Below, one piece after another: positions 1-6,630 of a stretch of 21,637 nt of DNA. The DNA comes from an uncultured Clostridium sp. (GTDB lineage Bacteria > Bacillota_A > Clostridia > TANB77 > CAG-508). Position 1 is the first letter of the stretch, and the number at the start of each line of letters is the position of its first letter. Below the pieces are notes generated by a model that saw only the letters and a list, made by a program, of their open reading frames with translations, was not told the origin of the DNA and searched no databases. The stretch covers positions 1 to 21,637 of the forward strand of contig CANCZH010000028.1 of the NCBI GenBank assembly GCA_947382445.1. The letters are read 5' to 3'. The translations under genes and the position numbers were made by a program.

Positions 1-54
1 AATGTGATAGAGATGAATTGATAACTCCTAGCATCAAAAATCTCTATTCACATT
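1..54. repeat. Hairpin at the left window edge
   Basis: Bases 1-14 pair with 40-54 (14 bp with one bulged base). Inside this, TTGAT at 18-22 pairs with ATCAA at 33-37. The stem starts at the first base of the window, so it may be longer. It sits directly beside the terminator hairpin that begins at 55. No gene is visible inside it and its function is unknown; it could be the 3' structure of a transcript entering from the left. Confidence 0.5.
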
Positions 55-126
55 GCAAAAAAAAACACCTTACTTTTATACTGAAATCCCAAAATTGGAC
101 AGTATAAAAGTGGGGTGTTTTTTTGC
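55..126. terminator. Bidirectional Rho-independent terminator
   Basis: A long inverted repeat pairs 55-83 with 100-126: CTTTTATACTG (73-83) matches CAGTATAAAAG (100-110), and an A-run ending in CACC (57-69) faces GGTG followed by seven T (114-124). A-rich and T-rich outer ends make it usable in both directions. It lies downstream of the minus-strand XRE gene at 177-386 and probably ends that transcript and one arriving from the left. Confidence 0.8.
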
Positions 127-176
127 TATTAGAAAACTGTACTAGTCTAAAAAAATTAATTGTAGTTATAGTAGAT

Positions 177-386
177 TTAAATTTTTTTATTTTCTAATAC
201 ATTTTTTACAAATATACCTATTTGTTGCTCGTTCATATTTAAAATTTTAATTAAATTGGCAAAAACATCAGGTCTAGGCAAAATTGTTTCATTATCAATA
301 CGTACATAGTGTCTTAAACTCATTTGTAATTTATTTGCCATATCTTCTTGAGTATAATTTTTTTTAATTCTTAATTCTTTTATCAT
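177..386 (-). CDS. Small XRE-family (Cro/CI-type HTH) repressor
   Basis: A 69-residue protein that is almost entirely one XRE helix-turn-helix. It begins with MIKELRIKKNYTQEDMANKL, the usual LR..R..TQE.LA entry into the fold, and the rest (residues ~20-65) completes a five-helix domain. There is no sensor or dimerisation domain. I chose the start at 386 because GGTGAT lies about 6 nt upstream; the ATG at 398, four codons earlier, has no ribosome binding site. It is divergent from the surface-protein gene at 530, and two perfect TGACA-N5-TGTCA palindromes lie between them. By family knowledge and position it probably represses that gene and perhaps itself; this is inference. Confidence 0.85.
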   Translation of the reverse strand: MIKELRIKKNYTQEDMANKLQMSLRHYVRIDNETILPRPDVFANLIKILNMNEQQIGIFVKNVLENKKI

Positions 387-433
387 ATTTATCACCATAA
401 AATAATTATTTCATAGAAAATAATGTTTTAATA

Positions 434-462
434 TTGACACTAAATGTCATGCGATGTAAAAT
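434..462 (+). promoter_or_regulatory. Sigma-A type promoter for the surface-protein gene
   Basis: TTGACA at 434-439, a 17-bp spacer and TAAAAT at 457-462 predict a start near 469. The -35 overlaps the first TGACA palindrome and the predicted start touches the second, so a bound repressor would block both ends of the promoter. Confidence 0.75.
435..449. promoter_or_regulatory. Operator 1, perfect palindrome TGACA-N5-TGTCA
   Basis: A perfect 5+5 bp inverted repeat with a 5-bp centre that overlaps the -35 hexamer of the plus-strand promoter. Identical half-sites recur at 470-484. It probably binds the adjacent XRE protein; no binding evidence can be seen from sequence alone. Confidence 0.75.
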
Positions 463-469
463 AAATATA

Positions 470-484
470 TGACATATAATGTCA
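470..484. promoter_or_regulatory. Operator 2, perfect palindrome TGACA-N5-TGTCA
   Basis: Same half-sites and spacing as 435-449, centred 35 bp further on, at the predicted transcription start of the surface-protein gene. Two equal sites 35 bp apart on either side of the -10 suit cooperative repression by an XRE dimer pair. Confidence 0.75.
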
Positions 485-529
485 TGATGAATTATATATA
501 TACAAATGAAAAATGGAGGAGTTTTTAGA

Positions 530-2791
530 ATGAAAAGAAAAAAATTAATAAAAATATTTTTGCCTATAATATTTATGATTTTTCTAATTATTGCATTAAT
601 AATGTTCTTTAAAAGTAAATATAATATAAATTTATTTGAAAATATGAAAGTACTTTCGAAAGTTCAAAATCAACAAGAAAATGATACAAGTGATATTACT
701 GTATTAGATGTAACAGGAATTATGCCAGGAGAAGAAACACAGCATGAGCATATTTACAAAACAATGTATGATGAAGGCAAGCATTGGGAAGAATGTATGT
801 CTTGTGGAAAAATACAAAATGAAACAGTACATAGTTTTACAACTAAATGGGCACTAGGATTTGAATCATGTAATCAAAATAATTATTATACAAATACATG
901 TGAATGTGGTTATTCATATATAGGTCATAAAACCTGCTTTTGGAATGGTTCAGCATATTCACAGGGTGGTTATTATGGTGGCTTTTTTCATTCTAGAACA
1001 TGTAGTGTTAGTAATCATAAAGGAGCAATATGTGATTCTTATTATTTGAATAATAAATTATATTCAGCAGAATATAATACTTTTGCTACTAATTTTCCAC
1101 ATTTTCAATATTGTCACACTAGTGATGGAAAAATATTGACATGCAAAAATTTAGGAACATGTTGTGAATGTAAAAGAGTTTATTCAGCTCCTCAACATTA
1201 TATATATGCTGATTCTTCTGATTGTGAACTTAAATGTAGGGTATGTAATGAATCTTTTGGAACTTATTTAGGTACAATAAATAGAAATTCGGATACGCCT
1301 GGAACATATACAATTAATAATACATATAGATTTACAGATAATGTTACCTTTTTAAAAGCACATGAAATTTGTCATGTTGGTAATCCTTTTTCTTCGTATT
1401 CACATAAATTAACTAGTTCTAATAGAAACGAATTTACTACAACTAGTATAGTTACATTAAGTACTAAAACAATATATGGTACATATGCAGTAGAATTAAT
1501 TTCTATTGATGGAATAACGTGCTATTTATATTCATGTACATATAATGTAAGTCCTGATATAGTGAGTCCTAATATATTGGATATAAAGCAAGATAATAGT
1601 GACGATTTAAGTGATTGGAGCAGAACAAAGCCTATTTTTATTACAGGTACAGAAAATTATTGTGATACAGTAAATGTGGAAATAGTAGATGATTTAGGAA
1701 ATAGTATTTTTAAAGGTGATACAGTTGTTACAAATGGAAATTATTCTATTGCATGTACACCTGAAATAGAGACAGGACTTAGTGGTAGAAATTTTAAAGC
1801 TATTGTAATAGATGCATGTGATAATAAGACAGAACAAGAATTTGAAGTCGCTAGAGTTGATGCCATTGCACCAGAAATTATTTCAGCAGATGAAATAGGT
1901 GGTGATTGGTCTCGTGAGAAAAATTTTACATTTACAGCAACTGACCATGGTATTGGAAATGTACAAATAGGATTTAATGATGTTAATGATTATAGTTTAG
2001 CTATCCAAGATGGAGAAAACTTTTCAAGAGAATATAAACTGGTAGGAGATGTGTATGCTCCAAGGGAAGCAAATATATATTATAAAGATGGTTTAGGCAA
2101 TATATCTACTAAGAAAATTATAATTGATAAATTAGATAATACAGCACCAACTATCACAAATATAAATATTCATAATAATAAATTAAGTGTTACTACACAT
2201 GATAAACATGAAGTTTGGGGAGATGGCTCAGGAGTAGTTAAATATAGATATATGGCAAGTGGTGAGAAAATAGAGAATCCAGATGCATCAATAATTACAA
2301 ATGAATTGGATGTCGGTGAAGATATTATTATAGAAAATTTACCAGAAGTAAAATATGTATATGTAGTAGCAGAAGATTTAGTTGGAAATATAAGCAAAGT
2401 ATATGAAGTAGAAATTCCTCAGTTAGTGCTAACAAGTGAAGTAAAATTAGAATTAGCAAATGGAAAAGGTGGAATAAAACTAGACTGGTCTACTTACGAT
2501 ATTTCTGATAAATATTTTGTTATTTATCGTAAAAAAGAAAATGAAACTGATTGGGAAGTTATAGTAAGTTTGAATAACAAGTTTAGAGGAAATACTTATT
2601 TTGATGAGTTTGCAAATGATGTGAAAAATCCAAATATATCGACAATTCAAATACAAGGAAATGCTGGAAATAACAGTATAAATATAGTGCCTGATTCAAT
2701 TGATAATGGTAGTAATTATACATATTATATTGAAGGGTATGATTCAAATACAAATATATTGTTAAGTGTAAGTAGTTATATAAATGTTTGA
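530..2791 (+). CDS. Membrane-anchored Cys-rich / Ig-like surface protein
   Basis: A 753-residue protein. A basic N-terminus precedes one hydrophobic segment (~6-28) that looks like an uncleaved anchor or signal, with the rest probably outside. Residues ~60-330 are rich in Cys and His (about 19 Cys), with repeated pairs such as HWEECMSCGK, NTCECGY, GTCCECKR and CELKCRVC that resemble small metal-ribbon or disulfide units. Then come Ig-like repeats with the DWSR.K/D..GN pattern (~355-620) and a fibronectin III-like C-terminus (~640-750). I chose the ATG at 530 because GGAGGAG (515-521) lies 8 nt upstream; the ATG at 506 has no such site. No LPXTG or other sortase signal is visible. Expression is probably controlled by the divergent XRE repressor through two operators. 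Adhesion or envelope binding is likely, but no precise function can be given. Confidence 0.75.
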   Translation: MKRKKLIKIFLPIIFMIFLIIALIMFFKSKYNINLFENMKVLSKVQNQQENDTSDITVLDVTGIMPGEETQHEHIYKTMYDEGKHWEECMSCGKIQNETVHSFTTKWALGFESCNQNNYYTNTCECGYSYIGHKTCFWNGSAYSQGGYYGGFFHSRTCSVSNHKGAICDSYYLNNKLYSAEYNTFATNFPHFQYCHTSDGKILTCKNLGTCCECKRVYSAPQHYIYADSSDCELKCRVCNESFGTYLGTINRNSDTPGTYTINNTYRFTDNVTFLKAHEICHVGNPFSSYSHKLTSSNRNEFTTTSIVTLSTKTIYGTYAVELISIDGITCYLYSCTYNVSPDIVSPNILDIKQDNSDDLSDWSRTKPIFITGTENYCDTVNVEIVDDLGNSIFKGDTVVTNGNYSIACTPEIETGLSGRNFKAIVIDACDNKTEQEFEVARVDAIAPEIISADEIGGDWSREKNFTFTATDHGIGNVQIGFNDVNDYSLAIQDGENFSREYKLVGDVYAPREANIYYKDGLGNISTKKIIIDKLDNTAPTITNINIHNNKLSVTTHDKHEVWGDGSGVVKYRYMASGEKIENPDASIITNELDVGEDIIIENLPEVKYVYVVAEDLVGNISKVYEVEIPQLVLTSEVKLELANGKGGIKLDWSTYDISDKYFVIYRKKENETDWEVIVSLNNKFRGNTYFDEFANDVKNPNISTIQIQGNAGNNSINIVPDSIDNGSNYTYYIEGYDSNTNILLSVSSYINV

Positions 2792-2812
2792 TACATATTA
2801 TAAAATAATAAG

Positions 2813-2950
2813 AAATAAAAAAAGTAAATTATTTAGTGACGCGCAGTTTGGAAGCGAATTAGATGGCGTAAAATCATAAATTTAATTTTATGATTTAAAC
2901 GTCATCTATGAGACTGACAGTAAGGAACAAATAATTTACTTTTTTTATTT
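2813..2950 (-). repeat. Palindromic intergenic element, copy A
   Basis: Outer arms 2813-2834 and 2929-2950 are a perfect 22-bp inverted repeat, A-rich then T-rich. A second hairpin fills the centre (2861-2880 with 2887-2907). On the minus strand the inner flanks read GTTCCTTAC at one end and AACTGCGCGTCACTAAA at the other, as in the copies at 12668 and 19084, so this copy is inverted relative to them. Its central hairpin differs from theirs. It may act as a bidirectional terminator between the genes at 530 and 3057. Confidence 0.75.
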
Positions 2951-3056
2951 CAAATTGTATTAATGTTTTGGTATCAAACATTTCTAAATTTTATCGAATT
3001 TGCACAAGCCAGATATCATACTATTTAATAAGAATTTTTTTGAGGAGAAGTTTATT

Positions 3057-3656
3057 ATGAAAAAGAAAATTTTTATTATATGTATGATTTTTTTATGCTT
3101 ATTTTTATGTTTTTTAGGTTATAAATTTTTTATTGTTGGTAATAATAAAACTATCGAAAATGTTGGTCAAGTTAATGACTATATTTTAAATATTAAAAAT
3201 TATAATATTGAAGCAAAAGTAACAGTGTATAGTAATAAAAATTCAAATACATATAATCTGAATCAGTATAAAATGGATGATTATCAGAGGCAAGAGATTA
3301 TTAACAATGATGAAAACTATGGCTTAATCATTGAGAGTGAAAATGGAAAGATTACTATAAAAAATACTGCATTAGATTTAGCAAGTGTATTTGAGAATTA
3401 TAATGAAGTAACTAGTAATGCTACTTGTTTAGATTCTTTTATTGAAGATTTTAAATTATCTGATAAAACAGAAATTACTGAAGATGAACAATATTATATG
3501 TTATTTGTTAAAGTAAAAAATTCACAAAATAAGTATTTAGATAATAAAACTTTATATGTAAATAAAAAAAGTAACCAGATAGAAAAAATTGAAGTTAGAG
3601 ATGTAAACAATAATAGGACTGTTCTCATAGAATATACTAGATTTGAAATATTATAG
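3057..3656 (+). CDS. Anchored LolA/GerS-like (YdcC-type) protein
   Basis: A 199-residue protein with a KKK start and one long hydrophobic segment (~4-28), then a polar exported domain. The domain runs as beta-strand-like stretches (YNIEAKVTVYSNKN, YGLIIESENGKITIKN, YYMLFVKVKN, KTLYVNKKSNQIEKIEV, RTVLIEYTRFEIL), the pattern of LolA-like half-barrel proteins such as Bacillus YdcC and clostridial GerS. No classical lipobox is seen at a mature N-terminus, so a membrane anchor is more likely. The start at 3057 is supported by GAGGAG (3042-3047). The neighbour is ndoA; in Bacillus ydcC-alr-ndoAI-ndoA are contiguous, which supports the family call. The fold assignment is by pattern only; a role in envelope or germination would be inference. 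Confidence 0.55.
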   Translation: MKKKIFIICMIFLCLFLCFLGYKFFIVGNNKTIENVGQVNDYILNIKNYNIEAKVTVYSNKNSNTYNLNQYKMDDYQRQEIINNDENYGLIIESENGKITIKNTALDLASVFENYNEVTSNATCLDSFIEDFKLSDKTEITEDEQYYMLFVKVKNSQNKYLDNKTLYVNKKSNQIEKIEVRDVNNNRTVLIEYTRFEIL

Positions 3657-3726
3657 GTTAAGAATTTAATATTTAAATATAATAAGTTACAAATTCGATA
3701 TATAGAATTGATTTGGAGTGATGGTT

Positions 3727-4080
3727 ATGATAATCAAAAGAGGAGATATGTTTTATGCTGATTTAAGTCCAGTTGTAGGTTCTGAACAAGGAGGAGTTAG
3801 ACCTGTTTTGATAATTCAAAATGATACAGGAAATAAGTATAGTCCTACTGTAATTGCTGCTGCAATTACTTCACAAATAGGAAAAAATAAATTGCCAACT
3901 CATATAGAAATTGAATCTAAGGAAGTTGGATTAAAATCTGATTCTGTTGTTTTGGCAGAGCAGATTAGAACAATAGACAAAAGTAGACTTAAAGAGAAAA
4001 TTGGACATATTGATGATGAAAAGCTTATGGGAAAGATTAATAGTGCTATTGGAATTAGTTTCGGTTTGGCAAATGATTAA
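3727..4080 (+). CDS. ndoA: NdoA/MazF-family endoribonuclease toxin
   Basis: A 117-residue MazF/PemK-fold RNase that cleaves mRNA at short specific sites. The match to Bacillus NdoA runs end to end: [28 protein letters not shown] at the N-terminus, then [18 protein letters not shown] and EQIRTIDK. The catalytic residues Arg25 and Thr48 are in place, so it should be active. I chose the ATG at 3727 because TTTGGAG lies 8 nt upstream and it gives the family start; earlier GTG and ATG codons at 3718 and 3721 lack spacing. No MazE/NdoAI-type antitoxin gene fits in the 70 bp before it or the 24 bp after it, which is unusual because the toxin is normally co-transcribed with one. The antitoxin may be elsewhere in the genome. 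Confidence 0.93.
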   Translation: MIIKRGDMFYADLSPVVGSEQGGVRPVLIIQNDTGNKYSPTVIAAAITSQIGKNKLPTHIEIESKEVGLKSDSVVLAEQIRTIDKSRLKEKIGHIDDEKLMGKINSAIGISFGLAND

Positions 4081-4104
4081 ATTTATTATTTAGAGGAAAT
4101 AGAT

Positions 4105-4776
4105 ATGTGTATTAGAAATAGACTTATAGCATTTTTTTATAGAGTGTGTGCTTTAATTTTAGGTTTTATTGCAATTGTATATGATTTTGGAATTTTCAAT
4201 GGCGAATTTAAAGTGATAAATTTTTTCTACTTTACTATTATAAGTAATTTATTTTGTGTAGGTTTATTTTTAGCTTTGAGTATATTGACGATAAAAGATA
4301 TTTTGAAAAATGGACTGCATGGAACTAGTAGTATTTCTCCTCATATAAAAGGAGAAATACTAATTTCTATTTTACTTACTATGTCGGTTTATCATTTTAT
4401 TTTAATTCCATATGCATTGAAATTAAATCCATACCAAACTTTAAAGATTACAGATGTTATTTTACATTATTGTGTTCCTATTTTGACATTGTTTGATTGG
4501 TTACTGTTTGATGAGAAGAAATCCTTTAAGTGGTATGACCCAATTATATGGACAGTAGGTCCATATTTGTATGTGATTTTTGTTTTTATTCAAGCTGGAT
4601 TTGATATTACTGATAGAATTAATGCTCATATAGATAATTATATTTATGCATTTTTAGATGTTAATCTTATAGGAGTAGCTAATGTGATTTTTAATATTAT
4701 TAGTTTAACAATTGTTTTTGTTTTAGTAGGATATCTGATTTATGGAATTGATAGAATACGAATTGCAGATGATTAA
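4105..4776 (+). CDS. Pr6Pr-type (FAR-17a/AIG1-like) multi-pass membrane protein
   Basis: A 223-residue integral membrane protein with about six hydrophobic helices (~7-28, 38-62, 84-106, 117-135, 147-167, 187-213). Segments such as NFFYFTIISNL, ILHYCVPILTLFDWLLFDEK and WYDPIIWTVGPYLYVIFVF match the Pr6Pr membrane family, whose function is not established. The start follows GAGGA (4093-4097) by 7 nt and lies only 24 bp after ndoA, so the two are probably co-transcribed. The coding sequence holds a perfect 13-bp inverted repeat at 4329-4362. Loss of transcription is expected in the palindromic element downstream. Confidence 0.7.
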   Translation: MCIRNRLIAFFYRVCALILGFIAIVYDFGIFNGEFKVINFFYFTIISNLFCVGLFLALSILTIKDILKNGLHGTSSISPHIKGEILISILLTMSVYHFILIPYALKLNPYQTLKITDVILHYCVPILTLFDWLLFDEKKSFKWYDPIIWTVGPYLYVIFVFIQAGFDITDRINAHIDNYIYAFLDVNLIGVANVIFNIISLTIVFVLVGYLIYGIDRIRIADD

Positions 4777-4835
4777 GCAAAAGTCTAATTGAAAAATAAT
4801 ATATTTAATATAAAATAACAATTAATATTAACATT

Positions 4836-5017
4836 AAAAAAAGTAAATTAAATAAAGAATTTTTTCAAGGGCAACTCTTCGTCTTTTATCATTTCTAAAA
4901 AAAATCGACTGAGCCTCTCCACATACAAGCTCTGTGCACCCTCAGTCGATTTTTTTAAGAAATGTTTAAAAGTCTCCGTTCGCACTTTCAAAAATTTTTA
5001 TTTAATTTACTTTTTTT
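4836..5017. repeat. Long palindromic intergenic element, copy D (divergent core)
   Basis: Outer arms 4836-4856 and 4997-5017 are a perfect 21-bp inverted repeat whose first 15 bases (AAAAAAAGTAAATTA) match the arm of copy A at 2817. Pairing continues inward through a bulge (4858-4864 with 4990-4996). A second stem pairs 4890-4913 with 4941-4964 (24 bp, one mismatch), with a 27-nt loop. The core between the arms is not the one of copies A-C. It fills the gap between convergent genes ending at 4776 and 5080 and probably terminates both; nothing else is seen in this 303-bp gap. Confidence 0.75.
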
Positions 5018-5079
5018 ATTTTCAGTATTCTACTTAAATTTTATATTGAATATATTATTTTTCAATTAGATTTTTAGTT

Positions 5080-5610
5080 TTATAAATTTATTTTTATATT
5101 TTCAGATTTTCCAGGTTCTAACTGAAATAATTCATTTGCTTTAAATCTAAAAATATTTGCTATTATATTAGTTGGAAACACTTGAATTGAAGTATTATAA
5201 GCTGTTACATCCATATTATATAATCTTCTTGCAGCTTGAAGTTGGTCTTCAATTTTAGCAAGATTTTTTTGCAAATTCAAGAAATTTTCACTAGACTTCA
5301 ATTCAGGATAATTTTCACCAATAACCAATAAATTATTTATTTGATTATTTAGTTCTGAAGCTTTTTCAAGAGTTTTTGTTTCATCATATTCTGTTCTAAG
5401 TTTTGCAATATGTTCAAAAATCTCTTTTTCGTGTTTAGAGTAGCCCTTTACACATTCAACCAAATTTGGAATTAAATCAAATCTTTGTGTTAAATATACA
5501 TCAATAGAAGAACGTGACTGCATTACAGCATTTCTTTTCTTTATCAAACTATTATATATACTTAATAAAATAATAAAAATTACTATTAATATTATAATTA
5601 TCATATCCAT
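5080..5610 (-). CDS. lemA: LemA family protein
   Basis: A 176-residue protein with one N-terminal membrane helix (~3-20), then the alpha-helical LemA domain. Hallmarks are the YNSLIKKRNAV.QS.S.IDV.LTQRFDLIPNLV..VKGY..HEKE segment (~19-66), ENYPELKSSENFL..Q..LA..EDQ.QAARR.YN..V..YN (~98-140) and the C-terminal IFPTNIIA-like VFPTNIIANIFRFK. Length is typical. Its role is unclear across the family; it is an envelope protein of many Gram-positive bacteria. An AAAGGAG site precedes the start. The gene begins 12 bp after the DUF3137 gene on the same strand, so the two form one transcript, a pairing that recurs in Firmicutes. Confidence 0.92.
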   Translation of the reverse strand: MDMIIIILIVIFIILLSIYNSLIKKRNAVMQSRSSIDVYLTQRFDLIPNLVECVKGYSKHEKEIFEHIAKLRTEYDETKTLEKASELNNQINNLLVIGENYPELKSSENFLNLQKNLAKIEDQLQAARRLYNMDVTAYNTSIQVFPTNIIANIFRFKANELFQLEPGKSENIKINL

Positions 5611-5622
5611 AACGAATCTCCT

Positions 5623-6534
5623 TTAAAAATCTTTTTCATTTATTATATTATATATTTTTTTATTTAATTGGCACATGAAATCTAAATATTTGAAATATGT
5701 ATATAAGGTATTAAAATCTAATCCATTTTTTAATACAGAACCTTCGAACATGTTTTTACAGTGAATCCTAATATATAAAGACGATTGCTTTAATGTAATT
5801 TCAAAATTTACTTTATTTTCTTTTTTAAATTTTATCATGTAGTCCATTATATCAGATGTCAATATTCTCATTGCTGTAATTTTATCATTTGCATATATAT
5901 CAAAATATTTTTCAAATTCTTGCGAGTCCATAGACATTTGTGTTTTGTTATATAGCAATTTTCCTAAAAGACCTTTATCTGAACGTATTTTTATTGTATC
6001 TGGTAAATTTTTTCCTAATATTCCTGTTGAAAATAATCCTTGAAATATTGTTGTTCTAGTTTTTTGACCTTTACTATTTGTACTAACATTTATTGTACGA
6101 ACATCTCCAAGTTCAAAATCAATTATTCCATCAATTTTACCACATATAAAATCATTTGAATTAAATTCATCATAATTTTCAAATTCTGCAAATTTATATT
6201 TGTATTCTGGTATATTTAAATTCTCATTGAATTCTAGATTTTCATCATAGTATGAAACTAAGCGGGATATAATAATATTTTTATAAATTTTGTTATAATC
6301 ATTACCAAAAATTACAAAACATATAAAACCTATAAAATACAAAGCAACAAAGCTTGCAAATATAAGTATTGGAAGATTAGATACTGATATAAAAGGAAAG
6401 ATTATTATAATTGCTATGATTACGCAAAATGCACAAAGTATAATTCTTTTTCTTAGTTTTTCTTTTCTTTTTTTTTCTATTTCTTCATAACATTCATCAT
6501 ATATTTTTTTATATATTTGATTAAAATCTTTCAT
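5623..6534 (-). CDS. DUF3137 membrane protein, LemA partner
   Basis: A 303-residue protein: a charged helical N-terminus (~1-35), two membrane helices (~36-56 and 60-80), then a soluble domain with the DUF3137-type region ...ELGDVRTINVSTNSKGQKTRTTIFQGLF (~165-200) and conserved later segments (SLYIRIHCKNMFEG). Function is unknown; members often accompany lemA, as here. I start it at the ATG 6534, with GGGGG (6539-6543) just upstream. A TTG seven codons earlier (6555) lies inside the predicted -10 box and so would not be transcribed. A minus-strand promoter at 6555-6583 drives it and lemA. Confidence 0.8.
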   Translation of the reverse strand: MKDFNQIYKKIYDECYEEIEKKRKEKLRKRIILCAFCVIIAIIIIFPFISVSNLPILIFASFVALYFIGFICFVIFGNDYNKIYKNIIISRLVSYYDENLEFNENLNIPEYKYKFAEFENYDEFNSNDFICGKIDGIIDFELGDVRTINVSTNSKGQKTRTTIFQGLFSTGILGKNLPDTIKIRSDKGLLGKLLYNKTQMSMDSQEFEKYFDIYANDKITAMRILTSDIMDYMIKFKKENKVNFEITLKQSSLYIRIHCKNMFEGSVLKNGLDFNTLYTYFKYLDFMCQLNKKIYNIINEKDF

Positions 6535-6554
6535 TTTTCCCCCTATATTTATCA

Positions 6555-6583
6555 ATTATCTTATAAAAATATAGTTGTGTCAA
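6555..6583 (-). promoter_or_regulatory. Promoter for the DUF3137-lemA transcript
   Basis: On the minus strand TTGACA (6583-6578), a 17-bp spacer and GATAAT (6560-6555) predict a start near 6548, just 14 nt before the ATG at 6534. This short leader excludes the upstream TTG as a start. Confidence 0.65.
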
Positions 6584-6630
6584 TAAAATGGAGACCAGAA
6601 TATTATATATGAATAGAAAGGGGGAGAAAG

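Noticed and set aside
2813..2950. Integron attC site
   Set aside because: The paired core sites RYYYAAC/GTTRRRY are not present, and neighbouring genes are not cassettes.
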